This document shows, piece by piece, positions 1-9,138 of a stretch of 64,000 bases of DNA. The stretch is from Clostridia bacterium (lineage in GTDB: Bacteria; Bacillota; Clostridia; Lachnospirales; Lachnospiraceae), in the NCBI GenBank assembly GCA_026000945.1, contig BNZI01000004.1, positions 1 to 64,000 of the forward strand, given 5' to 3'. Position 1 is the first letter of the stretch. The number at the start of each line of letters is the position of its first letter. Under the pieces are notes generated by a model that was not told the origin of the DNA, did no database searches, and worked only from the letters and a program-made list of their open reading frames with translations. A program made the position numbers and the translations under genes.

Positions 1-1
1 G

Positions 2-934
2 GATTATACTTTAATTTTTTCGCAAGTAGACGAACACACCATACACCGTAGGCAAATTGAAATTTTACTACATCTATCTGAATACAAAAACTTTACTAGA
101 CTATATCGCTTTGCCAAAGAAGCACAAAAACCGTTTTTAAATTTATATTTTTCCAATTATGAAACGAGAATTTTAAAATACTGTATCCGGAAAGTGTTTG
201 ATCCTAAACTTTCTCATTTAGATTTATCCATTTTTCAAGTTTTTTTTGAGCACCATTCTCATTTAAATGTGATTACTTTATCCGATGCTAAAAATATGGA
301 CGAATTTACGGATTATCTAAAAGGAACAGAGTATTATTCTCTTTTTTTTGCGCTAAAAAAAGAGCATCCCAATGCCACTTTACACGACTATATCTCTGCT
401 TTAGATACACATCATTTTCAATATATTTGGCAAAAAAAAGACCACGTTTTAGCTAAATCTGATCAAGATTTATTAAAAAATCTCTTAGGCTCTCAATTAG
501 ACTTATTAAATATCCAAGCAATTTACCGTTCAAAAAAATATTACCATCTGGAGGGAAAAGAGATTATCCCTTTGCTTATGCCTATTTATTTCCATTTCAA
601 ACCACAACAATTAGAAAACATGGCTTATGCTGATTCCTTACCCAAGCTACAAGATTTGCTTAACCGTAGCTACTATGCTAAACATCCGATGAAGAATGCA
701 ACTTTTTCTTTAAACCAGCTTGAACATTACTACGATCAATACCTTACTACACTCTATGCCACTATTAGCCATAAAAACCCCTATTCACTTGCTACTCTAG
801 CTTCCTATTTATATAAAAAAGAGGAGGAGGTTCGTAAGGTTACTACAATTATTGAGGGCATACGCTATGGTTTACCTTCGAAAGAAATTTTAAAATATAT
901 TATGATTAACACAAAGAATCAGGAGGTTATATGA
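2..934 (+). CDS. ntpC: V-type ATPase subunit C (partial, 5' end outside window)
   Basis: Central-stalk-to-ring socket subunit that joins the V1 motor (subunits D/F) to the membrane K ring; cytoplasmic face of the membrane. The reading frame is open from base 2 with no stop, and the residues before the internal GTG at 194 (for example FSQVDEHTIHRRQIEIL) read as ordinary protein, so the gene continues beyond the left edge and GTG 194 is not its start. About 310 residues are visible against a usual length near 330, so perhaps 20-30 are missing. The protein is helical with no transmembrane segment. The stop overlaps the start of the next gene by 4 bp (ATGA), implying translational coupling. The family call rests mostly on length, position before subunit I and general similarity, so it is slightly less certain than its neighbours. 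Confidence 0.85.
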   Translation, partial: DYTLIFSQVDEHTIHRRQIEILLHLSEYKNFTRLYRFAKEAQKPFLNLYFSNYETRILKYCIRKVFDPKLSHLDLSIFQVFFEHHSHLNVITLSDAKNMDEFTDYLKGTEYYSLFFALKKEHPNATLHDYISALDTHHFQYIWQKKDHVLAKSDQDLLKNLLGSQLDLLNIQAIYRSKKYYHLEGKEIIPLLMPIYFHFKPQQLENMAYADSLPKLQDLLNRSYYAKHPMKNATFSLNQLEHYYDQYLTTLYATISHKNPYSLATLASYLYKKEEEVRKVTTIIEGIRYGLPSKEILKYIMINTKNQEVI

Positions 935-2853
935 TTGAAAAAATGCGTTTTGTGACCATCTCAGGTCCCAAAGAAGATATTGATCGTGTAATAGACCTCT
1001 ATTTATCTAAGTATGAATTACAGTTAGAAAATTCTCTTTCTGAGCTCCAATCCATACAAGATTTACGCCCATTTCATGAAGTAAACCCTTATCGGGATTT
1101 TTTAGCCAAGGCAGAAATATTAAAAAATTCTCTTCAGTTTCATTCAGAACGTAGAGAAATAAAAATTCAAGAATCCAAGGAATTAACCATTGAAGCCTAT
1201 CAAAAATTTATAGACTATCAAGATCAAATTCAACGGTTAAGTAACCAAATTAAAGATTTACAGAGTGAATTTGAACACTTGCTACCTTTTGAGCATTTAG
1301 ACTATGATTTAGAAAAATTCTCTTATTTCGATCACTTAAAGTATCACTTTGGACGTTTCCGAAAAGAGGATTTTAAAAAATTTGAGCAGTCGATTTATCA
1401 AAACAGCAATTCTATTTTTCTTAAATGTCACGAAAGCGATCGTTATATTTATGGTATTTATTTTGCTCCCGACCGTTTTTTTACCAAAGTAGATGCCATG
1501 TATTCCTCTGCTAATTTTGAGCATTTGGACTTTCCTGATGACTATTTAGGAACACCTGCCGATAAATTAAAAAAGTTAAAAAAATCTCTGTCAGATACGA
1601 AAGAAGCATTACAAAGAGAACAAACTACACTGCAATATTACTTAGAAGAAAACAAAGTAGATATCTTTTCTTCTTATGACTTGTTAAAAAAATACACACA
1701 AAATTTTGAAATCCGAAAATTTGCTGCACTCACCCAAGAAAACTCCCAAGGCTTTTATATTTTATGTGGATGGATTTCACAAAAAGATGCGCAATCTTTA
1801 TCCGCAGAAATTGAACAAGATTATTTAGTTTATTGTTTTGTTAAAGATGAGTATCAAAATTCTACAAGCTTGCCTCCCACAAAATTAAAAAACCCTTCCA
1901 TTTTCCGTCCTTTTGAGTTATTCATCCGGATGTACGGCGTGCCTGCTTATCATGAAACAGACCCCACAATTGGCGTTGCCCTACTATATGCTTTTTTCTT
2001 TGGTCTGATGTTCGGTGATGTAGGGCAAGGTTTATGCTTAGTAATCGGCGGTTTTTCGCTCTACTTTACAAAAAAAATCGCTTTATGTGCAATTATCGGT
2101 TTAGCTGGAATATTTTCTATAATTTTTGGTTTTCTCTTTGGTAGTGTCTTTGGCTTTGAAAATATCATTAAACCCTTATGGCTGCATCCTAATTCAGCCA
2201 TGACCAACTTGCCTTTCATCGGAAAATTAAATACAGTTTTCATTGTGACGATTCTTATCGGAATGCTCGTCATCTTTTGTACGATGATTATGCATATCAT
2301 CAATGCCCTTGCCAAGCACGACCTAGAATCTGCTTTATTTGATGCCAATGGAGTAGCAGGTTTGATTTTTTATGGCTTGATTATCCTCATGCTCGTTCTT
2401 TTCTTTAGTGGGAAAACTTTACCACCAAAAGCAATTTTAGGATTATTATTCCTTATTCCATTGCTCTTAATCTTTTTCAAAGAACCTTTAGCCGCACTAT
2501 TAGAAAAGAAAAAAGATATTTTTCCCAAACAAAAAGGAATGTTTTTTGTCCAATCTTTATTTGAACTATTTGAAGTATTACTTGGATATTTTTCTAATAC
2601 CTTATCCTTTGTTCGTATAGGTGCTTTTGCGGTCAGCCATGCCGCTATGATGGGAGTAGTCATGATGCTTTCAGGAGCGGAGCATGGTTCGCCAAACTGG
2701 ATCATCGTTATTGTGGGCAATTTAATTGTTATGCTGATGGAGGGGTTGATCGTCGGTATTCAGGTTCTACGTTTGGTGTATTATGAAATTTTTAGTCGCT
2801 TTTATCAGGGCAGTGGAAAAGAATTTCAAGGATATACGCAAATCCATTCTTAG
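931..2853 (+). CDS. ntpI: V-type ATPase subunit I (stator a-subunit)
   Basis: Membrane stator subunit that forms the ion half-channels against the K ring. At 640 residues it has the usual two-part build: a hydrophilic, coiled-coil-rich N-terminal half (to about residue 330) and a C-terminal half with about seven to eight membrane helices starting near VALLYAFFFGLMFGDVGQG. The segment NTLSFVRIGAFAVSHAAM (about residues 551-568) carries the conserved arginine of V-ATPase a/I subunits that faces the ring glutamate. It starts 4 bp inside ntpC and ends 15 bp before ntpK, with an AGGAGG-type site ahead of ntpK. Assignment is firm. Confidence 0.95.
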   Translation: MIEKMRFVTISGPKEDIDRVIDLYLSKYELQLENSLSELQSIQDLRPFHEVNPYRDFLAKAEILKNSLQFHSERREIKIQESKELTIEAYQKFIDYQDQIQRLSNQIKDLQSEFEHLLPFEHLDYDLEKFSYFDHLKYHFGRFRKEDFKKFEQSIYQNSNSIFLKCHESDRYIYGIYFAPDRFFTKVDAMYSSANFEHLDFPDDYLGTPADKLKKLKKSLSDTKEALQREQTTLQYYLEENKVDIFSSYDLLKKYTQNFEIRKFAALTQENSQGFYILCGWISQKDAQSLSAEIEQDYLVYCFVKDEYQNSTSLPPTKLKNPSIFRPFELFIRMYGVPAYHETDPTIGVALLYAFFFGLMFGDVGQGLCLVIGGFSLYFTKKIALCAIIGLAGIFSIIFGFLFGSVFGFENIIKPLWLHPNSAMTNLPFIGKLNTVFIVTILIGMLVIFCTMIMHIINALAKHDLESALFDANGVAGLIFYGLIILMLVLFFSGKTLPPKAILGLLFLIPLLLIFFKEPLAALLEKKKDIFPKQKGMFFVQSLFELFEVLLGYFSNTLSFVRIGAFAVSHAAMMGVVMMLSGAEHGSPNWIIVIVGNLIVMLMEGLIVGIQVLRLVYYEIFSRFYQGSGKEFQGYTQIHS

Positions 2854-2868
2854 GAGGTTAGTTTTATC

Positions 2869-3318
2869 ATGGAAACAGTTTTAAATGTTATCCTCATTAT
2901 TGCTTTAATTTTGAGTTTAGTTCTTCCTTTTCAATACTATTGCAAAGGTATTCCTTCAAAAAAACGTTTTCAAATTTCTTTAGCCGGAAATATTGTATTA
3001 TTTTTTGGAATCGTTCTTGTCGCTTCTATTGGTCAATTCGGTCAAGTTGCCTTTGCTACAAGTACTGATATCAGACCAATTGCTGCGGAATTGACTGCTT
3101 CTAGTGGAAATGGCTTAGCTTATCTTTCTGCTGCTTTATCCACAGGTTTATCTTGCATTGGAGGCGGTTTGGCGGTGGCTGCAGCTGCTAGTGCAGCTTT
3201 AGGTGCAATTAGCGAAGATTCTTCTGTCCTTGGTAAGTCCTTGATTTTTATCGGTTTAGCAGAAGGTGTATGTCTTTATGGTTTGATTATTTCTTTTATG
3301 ATTTTAGGAAAAATATAA
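2869..3318 (+). CDS. ntpK: V-type ATPase subunit K (membrane proteolipid ring)
   Basis: Rotor-ring proteolipid of 149 residues with four hydrophobic segments: two in an N-terminal hairpin (about 4-22 and 36-56) and two in the ion-carrying hairpin (about 82-112 and 124-147). The ion-binding carboxylate is E132 in IFIGLAEGVCLYGLI. The third helix is Gly/Ala-rich (STGLSCIGGG) and shows no glutamine where sodium-type rings such as Enterococcus NtpK carry a sodium ligand; this hints at proton rather than sodium coupling but is only an inference from one helix. Good ribosome site (taggaggtt) 8 bases ahead of ATG. It is followed after one base by ntpF. Confidence 0.95.
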   Translation: METVLNVILIIALILSLVLPFQYYCKGIPSKKRFQISLAGNIVLFFGIVLVASIGQFGQVAFATSTDIRPIAAELTASSGNGLAYLSAALSTGLSCIGGGLAVAAAASAALGAISEDSSVLGKSLIFIGLAEGVCLYGLIISFMILGKI

Positions 3319-3319
3319 A

Positions 3320-3628
3320 ATGAAGATGTATTTAATTAGTGACAATATTGATACCTATACTGGTATGCGCTTAGCAGGTATAGAAGGTGTAGTCGTACAT
3401 GAAGCACATGAACTCCAGGCAGAATTGGAAAAAGTCTATGCCGACCCCGAATTCGCTATTATTTTATTAACAGAGAAATTCGGGAGAGATTTTCCTGAAA
3501 TTCTTGGGAAAATCAAGTTAGAACGTGCTTTTCCTTTAATGATTGAAATTCCTGATCGACATGGTACTGGTCGAAAACCGGATTTTATTACTTCTTATGT
3601 CAATGAAGCCATAGGTTTAAAACTTTGA
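3320..3628 (+). CDS. ntpF: V-type ATPase subunit F
   Basis: Small central-stalk subunit (102 residues; named NtpG in Enterococcus) that binds subunit D inside the rotor. It begins MKMYLISDNIDTYTGMRLAGI, the typical Rossmann-like start of archaeal/bacterial V-ATPase F subunits, followed by the ILLTEKFG strand-turn and a C-terminal IEIPDRHG segment. Its start lies one base after the ntpK stop. After it come 141 non-coding bases containing a perfect hairpin (3710-3733) before ntpE. Confidence 0.93.
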   Translation: MKMYLISDNIDTYTGMRLAGIEGVVVHEAHELQAELEKVYADPEFAIILLTEKFGRDFPEILGKIKLERAFPLMIEIPDRHGTGRKPDFITSYVNEAIGLKL

Positions 3629-3709
3629 TTCAATCCTTTTTCCTCAACAAAGTTTTCATTAAACTAGAAAGCAAACTGAAAACTGGGGGCTTAAAAACCC
3701 GCACCTCTC

Positions 3710-3733
3710 GTTTGTAAGCTACTGCTTACAAAC
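3710..3733 (+). other. Perfect intercistronic hairpin between ntpF and ntpE
   Basis: GTTTGTAAGC (3710-3719) and GCTTACAAAC (3724-3733) form a perfect 10-bp stem with a TACT loop inside the V-ATPase operon. What follows is cctttgttaaa, not a T-run, so it is more likely an RNA-processing, stability or partial attenuation element than a full terminator. It lies 36 bases upstream of the ntpE start. Confidence 0.6.
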
Positions 3734-3769
3734 CCTTTGTTAAATGTGATAACGTTAGAAGGTGAACTT

Positions 3770-4387
3770 TTGAATATCCAAGAAAAATTAGATCATTTTA
3801 AACAGGTAACTTTGCAAGACATCGAAGAGCAAAAACAGTCTACTTTAGAAGAATATCAGATCGGTTTAAATACCTTATATCTGGAACATCAGGAAGAAAA
3901 ATTAAAACAGTCTGATTTAACCACAAAAATTGAAACAGAAAAGCAAAAAAGACTGATTAACAAGGAGTTATCTGTAGAACAATTAAAAATCACAAGGGAA
4001 ATTAATGAAAGAAAAGCAGAGCTTAAACAAGCCCTTGTGCAAGAATTACTTGAACTTTTAGAAAAACACCGCTCTACCGAAAAATATGAAACATTTTTGA
4101 TCAAACAAATTGAAGAAGCATTATTTTGGGCGAAAGGTGATGAAATAAAAATTTATTTAGATCCTGCTGACCGCCATTTATTAACTGCTTTACAACAAAA
4201 AACAAAAGCACAGCTGCAAATCAGCAAAGAACATTTTTTAGGGGGCATACGGGCACTCATCCCAAGCCGTAGCATTTTATTCGATCGCTCTTTCCAAACA
4301 AGATTAAACTATCTTGTACAATCTTTTTCCGTATCGGATATTCTGCATGCCTATACTACTGAGGGAGGGTTTTCATGTCCACAATAA
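3770..4387 (+). CDS. ntpE: V-type ATPase subunit E (peripheral stalk)
   Basis: Peripheral-stalk subunit, about 205 residues, with a long charged helix (KLDHFKQVTLQDIEEQKQS onward, about residues 1-110) and a C-terminal globular part, as in the E/G stator stalk. I chose TTG at 3770 because AGAAGGTGA (3757-3765) sits at the right distance before it; an in-frame TTG at 3737 would add 11 residues but falls next to the hairpin and lacks a ribosome site. The 3' end overlaps ntpA by 13 bp. The partner stalk subunit (G/H type) is not visible here and may be upstream of the window. Confidence 0.85.
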   Translation: MNIQEKLDHFKQVTLQDIEEQKQSTLEEYQIGLNTLYLEHQEEKLKQSDLTTKIETEKQKRLINKELSVEQLKITREINERKAELKQALVQELLELLEKHRSTEKYETFLIKQIEEALFWAKGDEIKIYLDPADRHLLTALQQKTKAQLQISKEHFLGGIRALIPSRSILFDRSFQTRLNYLVQSFSVSDILHAYTTEGGFSCPQ

Positions 4388-6141
4388 ACTATATCAACGG
4401 AATAAACGGTCCCATTGTTTATATCAAGGGCATTACAGAGTTACAAATGTCTGAAATGGTCTATGTAGGAAAAGAACGTCTAGTAGGGGAAGTCATTGCT
4501 TTAAATTCTTCCCTAACTACTATACAAGTATTTGAAGAAACGACAGGACTAAAACCTGGAGAAATAGTAGAGGGAACGCATTCGCCTCTTTCTTTGACTC
4601 TTGCCCCCGGTATTTTAGGCAATATTTTTGATGGCATAGAAAGACCCTTAGTGGAAATTTCAAAACAGGGGTTTGCTTATATCCATCGTGGTATCAGTGT
4701 AGAGCCTTTAGACGGAGAAAAATTATGGAAAACAAAACTAAAGGTAAAACGGGGTCAACCTGTAGAACCAGGTACCATTATTGCTGAAGTCAATGAAACG
4801 AGTGCAATTGTCCATAAAGTCATGCTGCCTCCTGATATGGAGGGTACGATTACTTATGTAGCCGCAAACGGAAACTATAGTATACATGATCATATTGTTA
4901 CGATACAACTCATTAACGGTCAGGAAAAAGAATTAACCATGGTTCAAAAATGGCCTATCCGTAAGGCAAGACCTCTTGCTAAACGTTTTCCCCCTTTAAA
5001 ACCACTGATTACCGGTCAAAGGATTTTGGATACTTTATTCCCTTTGGCTAAAGGAGGGACTGCCGCTATTCCAGGAGGATTCGGCACCGGAAAAACGATG
5101 ACTCAACACCAAATTGCAAAATGGTCAGATGCTGATATTATCGTTTATATTGGCTGTGGAGAACGTGGAAATGAAATGACTCAAGTTTTAGAAGATTTTT
5201 CTAAATTAATTGATCCTAGATCAGGAAAATCTCTCATGGACCGTACTATCCTCATTGCCAATACTTCCAATATGCCCGTAGCTGCCCGTGAAGCCAGCAT
5301 TTATACCGGAATCACTTTAGCGGAATACTACCGTGACATGGGCTACCATGTGGCAATTATGGCAGATTCTACTTCCCGCTGGGCGGAGGCTTTGCGCGAA
5401 TTATCCGGACGTTTAGAGGAAATGCCGGCTGAAGAAGGCTTCCCTGCTTATTTAGCTTCCAGATTATCCACTTTTTATGAACGTGCAGGTATGGTTCAAA
5501 ATTTAAACGGTACGGAAGGTTCTGTGTCCATTATCGGTGCAGTTTCCCCTCAAGGCGGAGATTTTTCCGAGCCGGTCACTCAAAATACCAAACGTTTTGT
5601 ACGCTGTTTTTGGGGACTTGATAAATCTTTGGCTTATGCTAGACATTTCCCTGCTATTCACTGGTTAAGCAGCTATAGCGAATATCTTTTGGATCTCTCC
5701 CCTTGGTACAATGATCATGTAGACCCTCAGTTTATTCACTGCCGTAACCAAATGATTTCTATATTAAACCAAGAAAGCAACTTAATTGAAATTGTAAAAC
5801 TTGTTGGTTCTGACGTGCTTCCTGATGACCAAAAATTAACTTTAGAAATTGCTAGGGTAATCCGCCTAGGTTTTTTACAGCAAAATGCTTTTCATCCAGA
5901 AGATACCTGCGTTCCTTTAAAAAAACAATTTTTAATGATGGATATTATTTTACATCTCTATAAACGTTCTAAATCCTTAGTTACCATGGGTATGCCCATT
6001 TCTATCTTAAAAGAAAGAAATATTTTTGAACAAATCATTGCCATAAAATATGAAGTTCCTAATGATCATTTAGAACAGCTGGAACATTACCGAAAAGATA
6101 TTGATACGTTCTATGAACATATTATGGAAAATAATGCTTAA
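4375..6141 (+). CDS. ntpA: V-type ATPase catalytic subunit A
   Basis: Catalytic, nucleotide-hydrolysing subunit of the V1 head, 588 residues as usual. The Walker A loop GGFGTGKT is at residues 234-241; further signatures are YIGCGERGNEM, the GERG element typical of A subunits, and MADSTSRWAEALRELSGRL. The non-homologous insert typical of A subunits is present around residues 110-190. It starts within ntpE (13-bp overlap, ribosome site gagggagggtttt). It is followed by 214 bases without a gene before ntpB, which is long for this operon. Confidence 0.97.
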   Translation: MSTINYINGINGPIVYIKGITELQMSEMVYVGKERLVGEVIALNSSLTTIQVFEETTGLKPGEIVEGTHSPLSLTLAPGILGNIFDGIERPLVEISKQGFAYIHRGISVEPLDGEKLWKTKLKVKRGQPVEPGTIIAEVNETSAIVHKVMLPPDMEGTITYVAANGNYSIHDHIVTIQLINGQEKELTMVQKWPIRKARPLAKRFPPLKPLITGQRILDTLFPLAKGGTAAIPGGFGTGKTMTQHQIAKWSDADIIVYIGCGERGNEMTQVLEDFSKLIDPRSGKSLMDRTILIANTSNMPVAAREASIYTGITLAEYYRDMGYHVAIMADSTSRWAEALRELSGRLEEMPAEEGFPAYLASRLSTFYERAGMVQNLNGTEGSVSIIGAVSPQGGDFSEPVTQNTKRFVRCFWGLDKSLAYARHFPAIHWLSSYSEYLLDLSPWYNDHVDPQFIHCRNQMISILNQESNLIEIVKLVGSDVLPDDQKLTLEIARVIRLGFLQQNAFHPEDTCVPLKKQFLMMDIILHLYKRSKSLVTMGMPISILKERNIFEQIIAIKYEVPNDHLEQLEHYRKDIDTFYEHIMENNA

Positions 6142-6355
6142 AGCATATTGATTATGATCGCTAAAAGATATGAAAACCTGCCTTCATAGAGTGAAAATAT
6201 TAGATTTTTGGCTGTTTTTTATAATATAAGAAAAATTTATGTTGCTTTACTTTACACAAGGCAAAGAATTCGCAGTACTAAAAAAACAGTCGAAAAGGCG
6301 GCTTTTGAGCTATGATACAAGTTTCTAACAAACCTCTCAAAAAGGAGAAAAATGA

Positions 6356-7759
6356 ATGCCTATTCAATATCTTGGCTTGAAACAAATTAATGGTCCTTTG
6401 CTAATTTTAGAAGGCGTACAGGATGCAGCATCAGAAGAGATTGTAGAAATTACTATAGAAGGAGAACAGCAAAAACGGCTAGGCAGAATTATCGAAATTT
6501 ATGATGACCGTGCGGTAATTCAGGTTTTCAGTGGTTCTGCTGGAATGTCCTTAAGCAATACCTATACCCGTCTAACTGGCCACCCTATGCAAGTTTCCCT
6601 TTGTTTGGATGTGCTCGGCAGAACATTCAATGGAATCGGTCAACCGATAGACGGTTTGGGAGATATTTCCTCTGATTATAAAAAAGATATTAATGGCTTG
6701 CCGTTAAACCCTGTTACCAGAGAATATCCACGAAATTATATCCGTACAGGTATTTCTGCCATTGATGGCTTAACCACTCTAATCCGTGGACAAAAACTAC
6801 CTATTTTTTCCGGAGATGGCTTGCCTCATGACCAATTGGCTGCACAAATTGTACAACAAGCTTCTTTAGGCGAGGAATCTGATGAAAATTTTGCTATTGT
6901 ATTTGCAGCTATGGGTGTGAAATATGATGTTGCTGAATTTTTCCGTCGTACTTTTGAAGAAAGCGGTGTTTCCTCTAAAGTGGCTATGTTCGTCAATTTG
7001 ACCAATGATCCTGTAGTAGAACGCTTGATTACTCCAAAATTAGCTTTAACCGTAGCAGAATACCTTGCTTTTGAAGAAAATATGCATATTTTAATTATCT
7101 TAACGGATATGACATCCTATGCTGAAGCGATGAGAGAAATTTCTTCCTCTAAAGGAGAAATTCCCTCCCGTAAAGGATTTCCCGGCTATTTATATAGTGA
7201 ATTAGCTACGATTTATGAACGTGCAGGCATTGTTGCTGGTGTAAAAGGTTCTGTGACGCAAATTCCTATTTTGACTATGCCCGGAGATGATATTACTCAT
7301 CCCGTACCTGATTTAACCGGATATATTACAGAGGGACAAATTGTACTAGATAGGCGTTTACATGGTCAATCTCTTTACCCTCCTATCAATGTACTCCCCT
7401 CTTTATCTCGTTTAATGAAAGACGGCATCGGCGAAGGCTATACTCGTGCAGATCATCAAGCCGTAGCAAATCAGCTCTTTTCTTCCTATGCTAAAGTAGG
7501 AGAAGCTAGAGCTTTGGCTTCCGTTATTGGAGAAGACGAACTCTCTCCACTTGACAAACAATATTTGCTCTTTGGTAAAGCTTTTGAAGAAAAATTTGTG
7601 GCACAAAGTTTTGATGAAAATAGAACAATCATCCAAACCTTAGACCTTGGATGGGATTTACTCAAAATGTTACCTAGAAAAGATTTAGACCGCATTGATA
7701 CAAAACTTTTAGATCAATACTTTCCTGAGGAGAATGAAGAAAACGCTTCCTTAAATTAA
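6356..7759 (+). CDS. ntpB: V-type ATPase non-catalytic subunit B
   Basis: Regulatory, non-hydrolysing nucleotide-binding subunit of the V1 hexamer, 467 residues. In place of a Walker A loop it has [16 protein letters not shown] (about residues 150-165), as expected for B subunits, and later the family stretches [15 protein letters not shown] and [26 protein letters not shown] at 6356 follows AAAGGAGAAAA. A second overlapping ATG at 6352 is out of frame. It ends 450 bases before ntpD; that gap contains a hairpin and a degenerate mobile-element fragment. Confidence 0.97.
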   Translation: MPIQYLGLKQINGPLLILEGVQDAASEEIVEITIEGEQQKRLGRIIEIYDDRAVIQVFSGSAGMSLSNTYTRLTGHPMQVSLCLDVLGRTFNGIGQPIDGLGDISSDYKKDINGLPLNPVTREYPRNYIRTGISAIDGLTTLIRGQKLPIFSGDGLPHDQLAAQIVQQASLGEESDENFAIVFAAMGVKYDVAEFFRRTFEESGVSSKVAMFVNLTNDPVVERLITPKLALTVAEYLAFEENMHILIILTDMTSYAEAMREISSSKGEIPSRKGFPGYLYSELATIYERAGIVAGVKGSVTQIPILTMPGDDITHPVPDLTGYITEGQIVLDRRLHGQSLYPPINVLPSLSRLMKDGIGEGYTRADHQAVANQLFSSYAKVGEARALASVIGEDELSPLDKQYLLFGKAFEEKFVAQSFDENRTIIQTLDLGWDLLKMLPRKDLDRIDTKLLDQYFPEENEENASLN

Positions 7760-7794
7760 ATTTCTAGAATGATTCTACATTTTTTATGCAAACT

Positions 7795-7818
7795 AAAGAG
7801 CTTATTGATAAGCTCTTT
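7795..7818 (+). other. Perfect hairpin downstream of ntpB
   Basis: AAAGAGCTTA and TAAGCTCTTT form a 10-bp perfect stem with TTGA loop, 36 bases after the ntpB stop. It is followed by ctccctgc rather than T residues, so it is a weak terminator at best; it could protect or process the upstream mRNA. It starts the 450-base gap 7760-8209, whose remainder is non-coding and partly derived from the inverted-repeat element described at 9276-9592. Confidence 0.55.
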
Positions 7819-8013
7819 CTCCCTGCAAATTTTGTTTGATCCAAAAACCATAAGACCTCCTCACTTTAGCGATAAGGATATAAATCTATATACGATGTAA
7901 CACACAGAAATCTACATTTGAGCAATCTAGGGAAGACTATAAAATTTTAAATAGTAGAGGACTAGAGGGCGTTGAAGTAAGAATTCTCCTGATTGAGACA
8001 TGATACATCATGA

Positions 8014-8166
8014 GGTAGTCAAAACGGGATTTTCCTTTTTTAAAGCCTATTGAATACTCCTACATCCAGAGTAGATTCGAAGAAAATATTCAATGTAGTT
8101 GAAAGAAACTGCTCTACACCATAAAAATAGACCATACATTATACTACCAGTGAGAGACTAAACAGA
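8014..8166 (+). mobile_element. Degenerate fragments of the MITE-like element between ntpB and ntpD
   Basis: GGTAGTCAAAACGGG at 8014-8028 resembles the right terminal repeat of the full copy at 9577-9592. The stretch from about 8056 (actcctacatcc) to 8160, including gctctacaccataa, aatagaccatac and accagtgagagac, follows the order of the internal modules in other copies (tcgacaccgtaa, aatagaccaaac, cgcaagtgagatac). Similarity is partial and edges are approximate. Its position explains why ntpD is separated from an otherwise compact operon. Confidence 0.45.
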
Positions 8167-8209
8167 TGCTTAATGTTAAATTTATTGTTCAATCAATGGA
8201 GGTATCCCT

Positions 8210-8827
8210 ATGGATCCCAATATTTTTCCTACCAAAGGAAATTTACTCTTAGCCAAAAAATCTTTTTTCTTGGCTAGAATCGGCTATGAATTAATGGATA
8301 AAAAAAGAAATATTCTTATCCGTGAATTAATGGAACTTATCGAAATGGCAAAAAGTGTACAAAGCGAAATAGACAAAACATTCCCACCTGCTTATGCTGC
8401 TTTGCAACGCGCAAATATTCAACTAGGTTTACATGATGTTGCGCAACTAGTCACTTCCGTACCTATTGAAAACAGCGTCACTGTAAAAACACGTAGTGTA
8501 ATGGGGACAGAAATTCCATTCGTAGAATATGACAAGACATCTTCTCCTCCTCCCTATCCCTATTATAGTACAGTTGAAGCACTAGACGAAGCGAAAGCAG
8601 GTTTTGAAAAAGTAAAAGATTTGACAATTCGCCTTTCCATGATTGAAAGCTCTGCCTACCGACTTGCTTCTAGTATCAAAAAAACACAAAAAAGAGCAAA
8701 CGCTTTAAAAAACATTACCATACCTAACTATGAAAATCGCATACGAACAATTAGTGATATATTAGAGGAAAAAGACAGGGAAGAATTTACTCGTTTAAAA
8801 CAATTAAAAAAGACCAAGGAGATATAA
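8210..8827 (+). CDS. ntpD: V-type ATPase subunit D (central rotor shaft)
   Basis: Central shaft of the V1 motor, 205 residues. It begins NIFPTKGNLLLAKKSFFLARIGYELMDKKRNIL, typical of subunit D, and is made of two long antiparallel helices with the C-terminal segment RANALKNITIPNYENRI highly typical of the family. Ribosome site AATGGAGGT precedes ATG 8210. The last five codons form the left arm of the terminator at 8808-8851, so coding and termination signals overlap. No further ntp gene follows, so this is the operon end. Confidence 0.95.
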   Translation: MDPNIFPTKGNLLLAKKSFFLARIGYELMDKKRNILIRELMELIEMAKSVQSEIDKTFPPAYAALQRANIQLGLHDVAQLVTSVPIENSVTVKTRSVMGTEIPFVEYDKTSSPPPYPYYSTVEALDEAKAGFEKVKDLTIRLSMIESSAYRLASSIKKTQKRANALKNITIPNYENRIRTISDILEEKDREEFTRLKQLKKTKEI

Positions 8828-8851
8828 AGTCTTATATCTCCTTGGTCTTTT
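8808..8851. terminator. Bidirectional Rho-independent terminator, ntpD / acyl-carrier-like gene
   Basis: A perfect 20-bp stem (8808-8827 with 8832-8851; arms AAAAGACCAAGGAGATATAA and its complement) with an AGTC loop. It has T residues on the + side and a run of six T on the - side, so it can end both the V-ATPase operon (+) and the convergent small gene at 8893 (-). The left arm includes the ntpD stop codon. Confidence 0.9.
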
Positions 8852-8892
8852 GATTATATGGATTTTCAACTCTCACTCAATAGTTAAGCCCA

Positions 8893-9138
8893 TTATCTCT
8901 TTTTCTCTGATAATTTTTTGTCAATGACTTTTACAAAGTCACCCATATTTTTCATTTCACTCATTTCATCATCTGAAATTTTTACTTGAAATTCTCTTTG
9001 GATTTCTTCCATCACATGAGCATGTGTCACTGGTGTCCATCCAGGATAAGCTTCTGCTGTCGCCGTATTAGAAATACGGATATTCTTATCTTTAAACACA
9101 TGTTGAAAAACTTTTTCTAGTCTTTCTTTCGTACCCAT
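8893..9138 (-). CDS. Acyl-carrier-protein-like protein lacking the phosphopantetheine serine
   Basis: An 81-residue acidic helical protein with the length and fold pattern of acyl carrier proteins: N-terminal helix RLEKVFQHVFKD, a loop, then a second helix VMEEIQREFQVKISDDEMSEMKNMGDFVKVI, which matches the ACP helix II/III region. In ACPs the second helix is preceded by (G)WDSL/DSL with the modified serine. Here the site reads PGWTPVTHAHV, so the Asp-Ser-Leu is replaced by Thr-Pro-Val and no serine is available. Start ATG 9138 is supported by AAGGAGAAGGAGAA just upstream; a longer frame to 9381 runs into mobile-element sequence and is not used. It ends at the shared terminator. Function unknown; it could be a carrier-like regulator or adaptor rather than a carrier. 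Confidence 0.7.
   Translation of the reverse strand: MGTKERLEKVFQHVFKDKNIRISNTATAEAYPGWTPVTHAHVMEEIQREFQVKISDDEMSEMKNMGDFVKVIDKKLSEKKR

Noticed and set aside
194..196. GTG 194 as the true start of ntpC
   Set aside because: The frame is open to the left edge and reads as protein, and the family is longer.
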